From Rhodoferax sp. (lineage in GTDB: Bacteria > Pseudomonadota > Gammaproteobacteria > Burkholderiales > Burkholderiaceae_C): DNA of 64,000 nt. Positions 17,303-25,827 of this stretch are shown here, in pieces (position 1 is the stretch's first letter; the number at the start of each line of letters is the position of its first letter). The stretch lies in assembly GCF_030697375.1 (NCBI RefSeq), contig NZ_JAUYQD010000057.1:62001-126000 (forward strand), in the 5' to 3' direction. A program made the translations under genes and the position numbers. Below the pieces are notes generated by a model, which worked only from the letters and a program-made list of their open reading frames with translations, was not told the origin of the DNA and searched no databases.

Positions 17303-18469
17303 ATGTTCCAACGCCCCCTCCTGCAACTTGCACTGTCCAGCGCCCTGGCTTTCTCCGCTCTGTCTGCCATACCGGCACATGCCCAGGCCGTGAACCCTGC
17401 CGCCGTGGTGCAGCAATACGCCACAATGGTCCACGCAAACTACAGCGACGTGTTGACCAGTGCGCAGACGCTGCAAAAAGCCATCAACGCCTTCACCGCA
17501 GCCCCTTCTGCCCAGGGCCTGGACGATGCCAAAAAAGCCTGGTTGGCCGCGCGTGAGTTGTATGGCCAGACCGAGGTTTACCGCTTCTACAGCGGCCCGA
17601 TTGACAGCGACACCGGCCCCGAAGGCCGCCTCAACGCCTGGCCTCTGGACGAGTCCTACATCGACGGCGTGAGCGGCAAGCCCAAGTCCGGCATCATCAA
17701 CAACCCCAAGGTCAAAATCAGCAAAGCCACCCTGTCCAAGCTCAATGAACGCGGCGGTGAAGAGAACATTGCCGCCGGCTGGCACGCCATTGAATTTCTG
17801 CTGTGGGGCCAGGACCAGAGCGAGACGGGCCCGGGCAACCGCTCGTTTGAGGACTTTGTGGACGGCAAGAGCGCCAACGCAGACCGCCGCCGCGCCTTCC
17901 TGACAACCGCCACCGAGCTGCTGATCGACGATCTGGGCACCCTGGTCAAGGCCTGGCAGCCCGATGCCAAAAACTACCGCACCCAGTTTGAAAAAGGCGG
18001 CATCGCCTCGGTGCGCAAGATGATTGTGGGCATGGGCTCCCTCTCGCGCGGCGAGTTGGCCGGTGAACGCATGGAAGTGGCCATGAACACCCAGGACAAG
18101 GAAGACGAGCACTCCTGCTTCTCCGACAACACCCACCGCGACGTGGTGAACAATGCACAAGGCATCGAAAACGTCTGGCTGGGCCAGTACAAGCGCCTGG
18201 ACGGCAGCGTGGTGCAAGGCGCATCGCTCAAAGACCTGGTAGCGGCCAAGAACCCTGCGGCGGCCGAACGGGTGAGCCGCCAGATGGCCCAAAGCGTGGC
18301 CCATGCACAGGCCATTCAGGCGCCGTTCGACCGTGAAATCGTGGGCGCCAAAGACGCCCCCGGCCGCCAGCGGGTGCAAAAGACCATCGACAGCCTGGTG
18401 CAACAGTCCAAAGACCTGACCGCTGCCGCCGCCGTGCTGGGCATCACCAAGCTGGCCCAGGCCAAATGA
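17303..18469 (+). CDS. Imelysin family (IrpA-like) periplasmic protein
   Basis: A 388-residue exported protein: signal peptide about 1-27 (A-H-A-Q), then an imelysin/M75 helical-bundle domain. The G-W-H-A-I-E motif at about 159-164 is the conserved GxHxxE thought to bind metal; R-F-Y-S-G-P-I-D and S-C-F-S-D-N-T-H-R-D are also family hallmarks. Imelysins are iron-regulated periplasmic or surface proteins of the IrpA/EfeO type; proteolysis is not established for them. First gene of a four-gene Fur-controlled operon; the next gene overlaps by ATGA. Confidence 0.93.
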   Translation: MFQRPLLQLALSSALAFSALSAIPAHAQAVNPAAVVQQYATMVHANYSDVLTSAQTLQKAINAFTAAPSAQGLDDAKKAWLAARELYGQTEVYRFYSGPIDSDTGPEGRLNAWPLDESYIDGVSGKPKSGIINNPKVKISKATLSKLNERGGEENIAAGWHAIEFLLWGQDQSETGPGNRSFEDFVDGKSANADRRRAFLTTATELLIDDLGTLVKAWQPDAKNYRTQFEKGGIASVRKMIVGMGSLSRGELAGERMEVAMNTQDKEDEHSCFSDNTHRDVVNNAQGIENVWLGQYKRLDGSVVQGASLKDLVAAKNPAAAERVSRQMAQSVAHAQAIQAPFDREIVGAKDAPGRQRVQKTIDSLVQQSKDLTAAAAVLGITKLAQAK

Positions 18470-19914
18470 TGCGGCGCACCCGTCAAAAAGCCGGCCTGGT
18501 GCTGAGTACGGCTGGAGTCATCGCAGGACTGGCCTGGCCCTTGTGGGGCCACAGCAATACCGACCTTTCTGACGCGGTGCAAGGCGAGCTAACGGCTGGC
18601 GAAGCCACCGCCTTTGCCACCGGGCGCAACGCCTTCTCCATGCCCATGCCCACGCTGGACGATGCCGAGCGCGCCCGCTTTGCGGTGGGCAATTCCTTTT
18701 TCCGGCGCAACTGGGTGGAGGCGCCCGCCTCCACCACCGCGCGCGATGGCCTGGGCCCGCATTTCATCGCCCGCTCCTGCGGCGGCTGCCATGTGCAAGA
18801 CGGGCGCGGCGCGCCTCCAGAGCGCCGCCCAGGCGGGCATGAGCAACCCGTGGCCCTGCTCATGCGCCTGTCCATCCCCGGCACCGGCGCACACGGCGGC
18901 GTGGTGCCCGACCCGGTGTATGGCGACCAGCTCAACAACGCCGCCATCCAGGGCGTGCAGCCGGAAGGCCGGGTGCACATCCGCACCCAAACCCTGCGCG
19001 GCACCTTTGCCGACGGCACCCCCTACACCCTGCGCAAACCCCTGTACAGCCTGACGCATTTGGCCTATGGCCCCTTGGCGCCGGGCGCCATGCTCAGCCC
19101 CCGTATTGCGCCGCAAATCGCGGGGGTGGGCTTGCTGGAAGCCATCCCCGAACAGGATATTCTGGACAACGCAACAGCACAAAACGCAGCCGCAGGCCCG
19201 ATCAAAGGGCAGGTCAACCGCGTGTGGGACGGCTACGCCCAGAGCCTGCGTATCGGCCGCCTGGGCTGGAAAGCCAACCAGGCCAGCGTGGCCAGCCAGA
19301 CCGCCGGCGCCTTTTTGGGCGACATCGGCATCACCTCCCCCCAGCACCCGCAGGAAGCCTGCATGCCGACGCAGAAGGACTGCCTGCACGTGCCCCCAGG
19401 CGCACAGGGCAAGGCCCCCGAGATTGATGAACGCACCCTGTCTGATGTAGTGTTTTACCAAGCCACCCTGGCGCCGGCCGCGCGGCGCAATACAGACACC
19501 CCCGCCGTGCAGCGCGGCCAGGCCCTGTTTGTCCAAGCCCAGTGCGGCAGCTGCCACCGGCCCAGCTACACCACGGGCGCACCGCCCCACCCCGGCATGG
19601 CCAGCCCGCAGGTGCAAGGTCTGAAAATCTGGCCCTATACCGACTTGCTGCTGCACGACATGGGGCCGGACCTGGCCGATGGCCGCCCGGACCATGCCGC
19701 CAACGGACGGCAGTGGAAAACCCCGCCGCTGTGGGGCGTGGGCCTGGTCCACGAGGTCAACGGCCACCGCCGCCTCTTGCACGATGGCCGGGCCAACGGC
19801 GTGCTGGAGGCTATTCTTTGGCATGGCGGAGAAGCGCGCCCAGCGCAAGAGAAGGTCCGCCAGCTCAGTGCCAAAGACCGCCAGGCGCTGGTCGCATTTG
19901 TGGAGTCCTTGTGA
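18466..19914 (+). CDS. Di-heme c-type cytochrome oxidoreductase (DUF1111 family)
   Basis: A 482-residue protein with an N-terminal hydrophobic signal/anchor (about 9-28) and two CxxCH heme c sites, C-G-G-C-H at about 105-109 and C-G-S-C-H at about 360-364. The layout and the P-L-W-G-V-G-L...H-D-G-R-A block match the DUF1111 'thiol oxidoreductase' family, related to MauG/CcpA peroxidases. It is exported and acts in the periplasm. Sandwiched between two imelysins with four-base overlaps (ATGA, then GTGA), it may change the redox state of iron for the imelysins; this role is inferred. Confidence 0.9.
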   Translation: MMRRTRQKAGLVLSTAGVIAGLAWPLWGHSNTDLSDAVQGELTAGEATAFATGRNAFSMPMPTLDDAERARFAVGNSFFRRNWVEAPASTTARDGLGPHFIARSCGGCHVQDGRGAPPERRPGGHEQPVALLMRLSIPGTGAHGGVVPDPVYGDQLNNAAIQGVQPEGRVHIRTQTLRGTFADGTPYTLRKPLYSLTHLAYGPLAPGAMLSPRIAPQIAGVGLLEAIPEQDILDNATAQNAAAGPIKGQVNRVWDGYAQSLRIGRLGWKANQASVASQTAGAFLGDIGITSPQHPQEACMPTQKDCLHVPPGAQGKAPEIDERTLSDVVFYQATLAPAARRNTDTPAVQRGQALFVQAQCGSCHRPSYTTGAPPHPGMASPQVQGLKIWPYTDLLLHDMGPDLADGRPDHAANGRQWKTPPLWGVGLVHEVNGHRRLLHDGRANGVLEAILWHGGEARPAQEKVRQLSAKDRQALVAFVESL

Positions 19915-20987
19915 AACGGCGTGTATGGCTTTCTTCTATACCAATTGGGGCTCTAGCCCTGATGGAATATGCGCAAGCAGCTCCTAATTTAATAGCAACT
20001 GTCAAATCCACTAACGCGCTGGCTGTGGCCGCCCCCTACATCACTGCCACGCAGGTGGTGGATGCCTTGTTGCTGCAGCACTTTGTGCCTGCGGCACTGG
20101 CACTGCAAAACACGGCGCAAGCGCTGGAGGACGCCTTGCGCACCCCGCACGCTGCATGGAGTAGCCACCGCAGCCCTTGGGCGGCCACCATGCTGGCCTG
20201 GGAAACCTTGGCCGCCGTGGCGGTGGGACCGTTGCTGGAGCGCCGCTCGGCACGCGCCATCGACTTCTGGCCCACCCGCCCGGCCCAAATCCAGCGCCTG
20301 CTGGACTCCGGGCTGGCGGGTCTGTCTGACGTGCGCAGCCTGGAAACCGTGGGCGCCAGCGCACGCGGCCTGCCCGCGTTGGAGTGGCTTTTGCTCAAAG
20401 CCCCGGACACCGCCACCAGCCGTAACCTGGCCCTGCTGTTGGCCCAGCAAGTGCGGCAAGAAGCCGGCGTTTTGCTGGCCGGCTACCAGCGCTTGGCCCG
20501 CACCGAGCGCGATGAAAGCGATGCCTGGGCGATGTACGGCGAATGGTTTGGCCAGGCCGTGGGGGGGCTGGATCAATTGCGCATCAAAAAAATGGTGCTT
20601 GATACCCGCGGCAAGGAAAGCGCACCCTGGGTGCGGGGCCTGAGTGGGCAAACCACGGCCAGTTGGCAGGCCCAGGCGCACGGCCTGCAGGCCTTTCTGA
20701 CGGGAACGCCCGCCGCGCAGGCCGCCGCCAGCCAGCACGCTGCCGGCTGGCCGGTACCGGGCAGCGTCCACAGCCTGTTGCTGGGACGCGGCCATCTGCA
20801 GCAGAGTCAGGCACTGGTGCAACAAACCGCCGCCATGGTGCAGGCCGTGGCGCTGGCCCGGCCCGATAAAGCAGCCTCGATCCAGGCGGCGAAGACCGCG
20901 CTGTCCAAGCTCTCGGCCTTGCTGGACACCCTGGCCGGCCAGGTGCTCAGCATCTCCCTGGGCTTTACCGACGCAGACGGAGACTGA
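19911..20987 (+). CDS. Second imelysin family protein (repeat-derived signal peptide)
   Basis: A 358-residue imelysin-like protein. The GTG at 19911 overlaps the stop of the preceding gene (GTGA) and gives a short basic n-region (K-R-R). Residues about 12-29 (A-L-A-L-M-E-Y-A-Q-A-A-P-N-L-I-A) are encoded by a copy of the dispersed 49-bp repeat, so the export signal's core and cleavage region come from the repeat. The mature part shows G-L-P-A-L-E-W-L-L (about 153-161), the G-x-x-x-x-E version of the imelysin motif in which the histidine of GxHxxE is absent, as is common in the second imelysin of such operons. An open frame extends far upstream but only as a shadow of the di-heme gene. Confidence 0.87.
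   Translation: MKRRVWLSSIPIGALALMEYAQAAPNLIATVKSTNALAVAAPYITATQVVDALLLQHFVPAALALQNTAQALEDALRTPHAAWSSHRSPWAATMLAWETLAAVAVGPLLERRSARAIDFWPTRPAQIQRLLDSGLAGLSDVRSLETVGASARGLPALEWLLLKAPDTATSRNLALLLAQQVRQEAGVLLAGYQRLARTERDESDAWAMYGEWFGQAVGGLDQLRIKKMVLDTRGKESAPWVRGLSGQTTASWQAQAHGLQAFLTGTPAAQAAASQHAAGWPVPGSVHSLLLGRGHLQQSQALVQQTAAMVQAVALARPDKAASIQAAKTALSKLSALLDTLAGQVLSISLGFTDADGD
19947..19996 (-). repeat. Dispersed ~49-bp repeat, copy C (inside the imelysin-2 signal peptide)
   Basis: Nearly consensus copy (GGGGCTCTAGCCCTGATGG then AATATGCGCAAGCAGCTCC then TAATTTAATAGC). It is read in frame as ALALMEYAQAAPNLIA. Lying entirely within codons 12-29, it forms the hydrophobic part of the signal peptide. 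Confidence 0.88.
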
Positions 20988-20993
20988 ACCACC

Positions 20994-22115
20994 ATGCTGG
21001 CGCGCCGCCAATGGCTTTTTGGGGCCGCCGCCATGGCCTGCCACAGTGCCTGGGGCCGCACAAGCGGGCTCCAGCCGCCGCCGGTGCAGGTGCTGACCGC
21101 CTGGAACCAAGGCCCCCGCAGTTGGGCGGGCGTGTGGACACCCAATGCACCTGTGCGCGGCATTGCCCTGCCCGCCCGAGCCCACCAGGTGCTGGCCCTG
21201 CCCCCCGCGCCGGGAAGCCGCACCCCGCGGGCCTTGGCAGTGGCGCGCCGCCCCGGCGAATACCTGCTGCTTTTTGACCCGCTGCGTGCCAGGCCGCTGC
21301 AATGGCACACCATGGAAGAAGATCGTTACCTGGCGGGGCACGCCATGCTCAATGCCGACGCATCGGCCCTGTTCACCACTGAAACCGATGCCGCCACCGG
21401 CCAGGGACTGGTGGTGGAGCGCGACCCCCGCACCCTGTCCAAGCGGCGCGAATTCAGCAGCGGTGGCATAGGCCCGCATGCCTTGCTGCTGGAGCCCGGC
21501 ACCCCGGGCACACCCGGCACGCTGCTGGTCGCCAACGGCGGCATTTTGAATTTGCCGGAAACCGGGCGGCGCAAACTCAACCTGGGGCGCATGGACTCCA
21601 ACCTGGCGCGCCTGGACCCCGCCACCGGCACGGTACTGGCCATCTACCGGCTGGACGACCCTGACCTCAGCCTGCGCCACTTGGCATGCGCACCCGACGG
21701 CACCGTGGGCATCGCCTTGCAGGCAGAGCACGCTCAGCCCGCGCAACGCGCCACGGCCCCCGCCATGGCGCTGCTGGCGGGCTCGGCCCTGCGTGCGCTC
21801 CCCCTGCCCGCCCCTGCAAACGCCGCGCCGGCCTGGGACGGGTATGCCGGTGACATCGTCCATGCCAATGCTTGTTTTTGGGTCAGCGCGCCCCATGCGG
21901 GCCTGGTGCTGGGCTGGTCTGCGCAGGGCGTGGCATTGCCCCCCCTGGTCTTGCCGGGTGCGGGTGCCCTGGCATCCCATGCCGGCCACTGGCTGGCAGG
22001 GGGACGCCGCGAGGCCTGGCAGTTCTCCGACACGCCCCCGGTCCCCCGGGCGCACCGACGCTACGCGCTGCCCACCGTCTGGGACAACCATGCGCAATGG
22101 CTAGAGGCCTCCTGA
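20994..22115 (+). CDS. DUF1513 beta-propeller protein
   Basis: A 373-residue exported protein (signal/Tat-like start with R-R-Q-W-L-F-G-A-A-A-M-A) with repeated propeller-like blades. D-P-R-T-L-S-K-R-R-E-F followed by G-G-I-G-P-H-A-L-L-L and V-A-N-G-G-I-L is the DUF1513 hallmark. It begins six bases after the second imelysin, as the fourth gene of the operon. This gene order (imelysin, DUF1111, imelysin, DUF1513) recurs in proteobacteria as an iron-regulated unit, but the biochemical role of DUF1513 is unknown. Confidence 0.88.
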   Translation: MLARRQWLFGAAAMACHSAWGRTSGLQPPPVQVLTAWNQGPRSWAGVWTPNAPVRGIALPARAHQVLALPPAPGSRTPRALAVARRPGEYLLLFDPLRARPLQWHTMEEDRYLAGHAMLNADASALFTTETDAATGQGLVVERDPRTLSKRREFSSGGIGPHALLLEPGTPGTPGTLLVANGGILNLPETGRRKLNLGRMDSNLARLDPATGTVLAIYRLDDPDLSLRHLACAPDGTVGIALQAEHAQPAQRATAPAMALLAGSALRALPLPAPANAAPAWDGYAGDIVHANACFWVSAPHAGLVLGWSAQGVALPPLVLPGAGALASHAGHWLAGGRREAWQFSDTPPVPRAHRRYALPTVWDNHAQWLEAS

Positions 22116-22128
22116 ACCACACTGTCGA

Positions 22129-22147
22129 AATGGGAATAATTCGCATT
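22129..22147. promoter_or_regulatory. Fur box upstream of bfd
   Basis: AATGGGAATAATTCGCATT, 42 bases before the bfd start, the same form as the sites at 17132 and 17249. It fits iron-limitation-induced expression, the normal regulation of bfd. Confidence 0.85.
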
Positions 22148-22188
22148 TATAATACCAACCTAATGATGAGCAACCAAGGATGCCAGCC

Positions 22189-22413
22189 ATGATTGTGTGT
22201 GTATGCAAACGGGTTTCCGACCACCAAATCGCGCGCCATGCACGGGCAGGCATGAGTTTTGACGACATTCAGATGGAATTGGGCGTGGCCACCCAGTGCG
22301 GGCGTTGCGAAGATTGCGCCCGTGGCGTGGTGGCGCAATGCAGCGTCGGACAACCCATCGCGGCCCTGCACCGGGCTCCCTGCGCCTGTGCAGAGGGTGC
22401 CAGCGCCCGCTAA
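22189..22413 (+). CDS. bfd: Bacterioferritin-associated ferredoxin
   Basis: A 74-residue [2Fe-2S] protein. Cysteines C4-x-C6 and C37-x2-C40 are the four Bfd ligands in the usual spacing, within a BFD-like helix-turn-helix fold. Bfd donates electrons to bacterioferritin to release stored iron under starvation. ATG 22189 is preferred over 22180 because AAGGA lies at proper spacing and homologues begin M-I-V-C-V-C. A Fur box is just upstream. The extra Cys-containing tail after residue 60 is longer than in E. coli Bfd. Confidence 0.95.
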   Translation: MIVCVCKRVSDHQIARHARAGMSFDDIQMELGVATQCGRCEDCARGVVAQCSVGQPIAALHRAPCACAEGASAR

Positions 22414-22467
22414 TTCACACCACCACCCAGTGGTTGTCCACCACCACACCCACAAGCCACTTCAGCA

Positions 22468-22644
22468 TCAGCGGGCAAGCGGGGGGAGCAATCTCTCGCC
22501 ATCCCACACGGCCAATACCGGCGCGGCGTTGGAATCCAGCAGCAACTGGTGCGGCTCTGCCCCAAAAGTGCGCCATTGCGCCACCTTGCGCAGGCTGCGC
22601 CGGTCCCGCACAGCCACCCAGCCCTGGCCGGAACCGGATTCATT
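22468..22644 (-). pseudogene. Possible DUF1513-like gene fragment
   Basis: Within the 373-base gap between bfd and the siderophore receptor, the minus strand holds a 58-codon stop-to-stop frame whose translation contains D-R-R-S-L-R-K-V-A-Q-W-R-T-F then G-A-E-P-H-Q-L-L-L-D. This aligns without gaps to the DUF1513 blade of the gene at 20994 (D-P-R-T-L-S-K... G-I-G-P-H-A-L-L-L-E). It has no credible start or RBS, so it looks like the relic of a second DUF1513-type gene, or a chance match. Apart from the Fur site at 22675, nothing else is recognised in this gap. Confidence 0.35.
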
Positions 22645-22674
22645 TCAATTTCCAAAACCAAGCATCTTATTGCA

Positions 22675-22693
22675 AATAACATCGATTCTCATT
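22675..22693. promoter_or_regulatory. Probable Fur box upstream of the siderophore receptor
   Basis: AATAACATCGATTCTCATT: the right half is a perfect Fur half-site (ATTCTCATT), the left half is degenerate. It lies about 95 bases before the receptor start and would give iron control of the receptor and piuC. Confidence 0.7.
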
Positions 22694-22786
22694 TAGAATA
22701 CGCGTCTCCCATTTTGCAAGCCACACCGCGCATGGTTCACATGCCAGCGGATTCAGCCAGCGCCCACCACTGACCGAAGTCGCACC

Positions 22787-25099
22787 ATGTCCATGTCCGG
22801 AAAATTCAAGAAAAAAGTCCCCCTAACCCAAGCAAACACTGGGCAAGACACTATTCATTCAATAGCAAATACCACTTCTCGCCTGCCATTGGGCGCCCTG
22901 CTGCTGATGGGCTCCCTCAGCGCCATGGCACAGCAAGCCACCCCCGAGGTAGACAAGACGCTCAAGACCGTGGTGGTCAAGGAGCGCGCTGACGTGGCCG
23001 AAGGCAAAGACGCCTTGCGCGCCACCTCCACCAGCATTGGCAAGGGAACGCAGCAACTGCGCGACATTCCGCAATCCATTACCGTCGTCACCGAAAAGCT
23101 GATTGATGACCGCAATCTGGATACGTTGAAGGAAGTGCTGCACAACACGGCAGGCGTGACCTTCCAGGCCGCCGAGGGGGGGGAGGAGGATGTCCGCTTG
23201 CGTGGTTTCTCCCTGGCGGGGACTGGCGACATCTTCGTAGACGGCATACGTGACCCCGCTTTCTACGATCGTGACACGTTCGCAAATGACCGCGTCGAAC
23301 TTTTGCGTGGTTCTGCTTCGATGTTGTTTGGACGTGGGTCCACGGGCGGAGCAGTGAACCAAGTCACGAAAAAGCCATATGGATTGGATTCAAGCGAAAT
23401 CAGCACCACGGTGGGTAGCTACAACTTCCGGCGAGTCACGGGTGATTTCAACATTGGCACCGGCAATGATGCCGCACTTCGCGTCAATGCCATGGTCACT
23501 AAGGCGGACAACAATGGTGCAGGTAGCAGCGTTGACAAGCAAGGACTTGCAGCAGCTTACCGCTTCGGAATCGGTACAACGAATGAGTTCTTGGTAGATC
23601 TGTACTCTGTCAAGAACAACAACGGCATGAACTACGGCATGCCATGGATCAAGCCCACGTCCAGTGCGCTCACATCCACTTCGACACTACTTCCCATCAA
23701 TCCCAATAGCTATTACGGGATGGATAGTGACTATAACAAGAGCAGTGCTGACACGCTGAGATTGAGCCACATTCATCGATTTGAAGACAGCAGCGAACTC
23801 AAGACACAAGTTAAGCGTGGTACGTATGATCGCGATCAACGTGCCGGGACAGTCCGCCTAGCCACTACCGCGGGCCTAAATAATTTTGGCTCAGACACCG
23901 CTATCACTCGAGGTACGCAAATCAAGATGCAAGATCTGGACAATCTGATTGTCCAGTCTGACTACAGCCAAAAATTTGAAGCTCTGGGCCTGAAGCACGA
24001 ATTGCTAACTGGCGTTGACCTGAGTAGCGAGCGCAAACGTGTTTATTCTTATAGCCCGGGTGTAACCAACGCACAGGGAGCAGCCTATCGGACTGCGATC
24101 GGTCTGACCAAGCCAAACACATCGATTGGTGCCGTGGACGATGGTGCGTGGATTGACGAGTCCTCACGCCGTCGCTTTCTGACTAGCGAATATGACTCCA
24201 CCGGATACGGAATTTATGCTCAAGACATGTTGCAAATTTCTCCGCAGTGGAAGTTGCTGGGGGGGGTCCGATACGACAACATGACGGGCAACTACTACAC
24301 CCACAATTACACCTATTCGGGCAGTGGCGGGTACAACGGCATTTCATACACGGGTATATCGTCCTACCAGATGACCGTTGCGGGTTGGAGCCAACGCGTA
24401 GGGGCTCTCTTTCAGCCTAATGACCTCCAGTCCTATCACCTGTCGCTTGGTAGTTCATTCAATACATCTGCTGATGCGTACTCCCTCTCATCCAGCAACA
24501 CTAACACACCGCCAGAGCAAAGCTACAACTTTGAATTGGGCGCAAAAATGGATTCAGCCGACAAACGTTTCACGAGTCGTTGGGCGGCGTTTTACTCCGT
24601 CAAGCTGCAAGAACGCAACACCGATCCGCTACAACCCAACGTCACCGTACTCTCTGGCCGCAGGCACGCCTCCGGCATGGAATTGGATATCACCGGCCGA
24701 CTCAACTCGAAATGGGAAATCTACGGTTCGTACATGTGGATGCCGGATGCGCTAATTGATGTTGGTGGAGATGGTGCAGAAGCAGCAGGAGCTCGCCCGT
24801 CGCTTACCCCCGTACACAGTGGCACGGTGTGGAGCACTTACCAAGCAACCTCTCAGTTGCGAGTCGGCGCCGGTGTGAACTTCCGTAGCGAGCAGACGCC
24901 CAATAGAAACCCTGGTTTCACAGCACCCGGTTACGCGACACTGGATTTGATGGGCGAATACGCCTTCAGCGAACGCTATCTGCTCAAGGTCAACCTCAAC
25001 AACGCGCTGGACAAACTGTATGCAGATGCGCTCTATTCCGGTCACTACGTCCCAGGTGCTGGCCGCAACCTACAAGCTACTCTGAACGTCAAGTTCTAG
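22787..25099 (+). CDS. fiu: TonB-dependent siderophore receptor, Fiu/FhuE-like (catecholate type)
   Basis: A 770-residue outer-membrane receptor of the TIGR01783 siderophore type. It has a leader with hydrophobic core (about 36-47, ending A-M-A), a TonB-box-like K-T-V-V-V-K-E, plug motifs D-I-P-Q-S-I-T-V-V and R-G-F-S-L, V-E-L-L-R-G-S-A-S-M-L-F-G-R-G-S-T-G-G, a barrel and a terminal aromatic K-F. The adjacent piuC is the usual partner of Fiu/PiuA-type receptors. Odd: the leader is long, and residues about 12-27 are encoded by a diverged copy of the dispersed repeat placed before the hydrophobic core. GC content in the middle of the gene is lower than in its neighbours, as is common for variable receptor barrels. 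The exact ligand is not known. Confidence 0.9.
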   Translation: MSMSGKFKKKVPLTQANTGQDTIHSIANTTSRLPLGALLLMGSLSAMAQQATPEVDKTLKTVVVKERADVAEGKDALRATSTSIGKGTQQLRDIPQSITVVTEKLIDDRNLDTLKEVLHNTAGVTFQAAEGGEEDVRLRGFSLAGTGDIFVDGIRDPAFYDRDTFANDRVELLRGSASMLFGRGSTGGAVNQVTKKPYGLDSSEISTTVGSYNFRRVTGDFNIGTGNDAALRVNAMVTKADNNGAGSSVDKQGLAAAYRFGIGTTNEFLVDLYSVKNNNGMNYGMPWIKPTSSALTSTSTLLPINPNSYYGMDSDYNKSSADTLRLSHIHRFEDSSELKTQVKRGTYDRDQRAGTVRLATTAGLNNFGSDTAITRGTQIKMQDLDNLIVQSDYSQKFEALGLKHELLTGVDLSSERKRVYSYSPGVTNAQGAAYRTAIGLTKPNTSIGAVDDGAWIDESSRRRFLTSEYDSTGYGIYAQDMLQISPQWKLLGGVRYDNMTGNYYTHNYTYSGSGGYNGISYTGISSYQMTVAGWSQRVGALFQPNDLQSYHLSLGSSFNTSADAYSLSSSNTNTPPEQSYNFELGAKMDSADKRFTSRWAAFYSVKLQERNTDPLQPNVTVLSGRRHASGMELDITGRLNSKWEIYGSYMWMPDALIDVGGDGAEAAGARPSLTPVHSGTVWSTYQATSQLRVGAGVNFRSEQTPNRNPGFTAPGYATLDLMGEYAFSERYLLKVNLNNALDKLYADALYSGHYVPGAGRNLQATLNVKF
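22819..22866 (-). repeat. Dispersed ~49-bp repeat, diverged copy K (in receptor leader)
   Basis: The end ACTATTCATTCAATAGC matches the hairpin tip of the family. The preceding bases align without gaps to the family core (CTAACCC ... GGGCAAGAC) at lower identity. It is read in the same frame as copy C (x-L-x-x-x-x-x-x-Q-x-x-I-x-x-I-A). Confidence 0.6.
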
Positions 25100-25123
25100 T
25101 GCCCTTCACCGCACCTGCACGCC

Positions 25124-25807
25124 ATGCTGCTCCAGTTCCCCCATCTTCTGACGCCTGACGAAGTTCGCCAGGCGCAAGAGCTCCTATCGCATGCGCCCTG
25201 GAGCGATGGGCGCGCCGGTGCGGGTTCGCAGGCGGCCCAGGTGAAAAACAACGAGCAGCTCGACCACGACTGCGAGGCGGCCCGCACTATTCGCGCCCTG
25301 GTGTTGCGCGCGCTGGACCGCAGCCCGCTGTTTTTCTCGGCGGCCCTGCCCAAGCGGGTTTTCCCGCCGCGCCTGAACCGCTACGGTGGCGACAGCAACT
25401 ACTACGGTAACCACATCGATGGCGCGGTGCGTTACCTGCCGGAAAACGGGCAACGGGTGCGTACCGATGTGTCGTGCACCGTATTTCTGGCCGACCCAGA
25501 GAGCTACGACGGCGGAGAGTTGTGCATTGCCGACACCTATGGCGAACAGTCCGTCAAGCTGCCTGCAGGCTCCATGGTGCTGTACCCCGGCACCAGCTTG
25601 CACCAGGTCAAACCGGTCACCCGAGGTTACCGCCTGGCCTGCTTTTTCTGGATCGAGAGCATGGTGCGTAGCGACGAGCAACGCCGCCTGCTGTACGAGC
25701 TGGACATGAATCTGCTGGGCCTGCGCCAGCGCCACGGCGAATCCGACGAAACCACGGCGCTGACCGGCGTGTACCACAACCTGCTGCGCATGTGGGCCGA
25801 TACCTGA
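25124..25807 (+). CDS. piuC: Fe(II)/2-oxoglutarate-dependent hydroxylase PiuC (PKHD type)
   Basis: A 227-residue cytosolic dioxygenase of normal length. The iron triad is visible as H97-x-D99 (N-H-I-D-G-A-V-R) and H160, with R170 for 2-oxoglutarate. It starts 24 bases after the receptor stop and is surely co-transcribed with it. PiuC homologues accompany Fiu/PiuA siderophore receptors; their substrate is still unclear, possibly a siderophore or the receptor pathway. Confidence 0.94.
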   Translation: MLLQFPHLLTPDEVRQAQELLSHAPWSDGRAGAGSQAAQVKNNEQLDHDCEAARTIRALVLRALDRSPLFFSAALPKRVFPPRLNRYGGDSNYYGNHIDGAVRYLPENGQRVRTDVSCTVFLADPESYDGGELCIADTYGEQSVKLPAGSMVLYPGTSLHQVKPVTRGYRLACFFWIESMVRSDEQRRLLYELDMNLLGLRQRHGESDETTALTGVYHNLLRMWADT

Positions 25808-25827
25808 AAAACCAAGGAGCACTTCAC

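Noticed and set aside
19989-22097. 702-codon antisense frame across imelysin-2 and DUF1513
   Set aside because: Composition is low-complexity Gly/Arg/Ala/Gln with no domain; the plus strand genes are recognisable and overlapping in an operon.
22091-22110. GCGCAATGGCTAGAGGCC near the end of the DUF1513 gene, resembling the repeat tail
   Set aside because: Only the last ~12 bases match and the hairpin tip is missing; could be chance.
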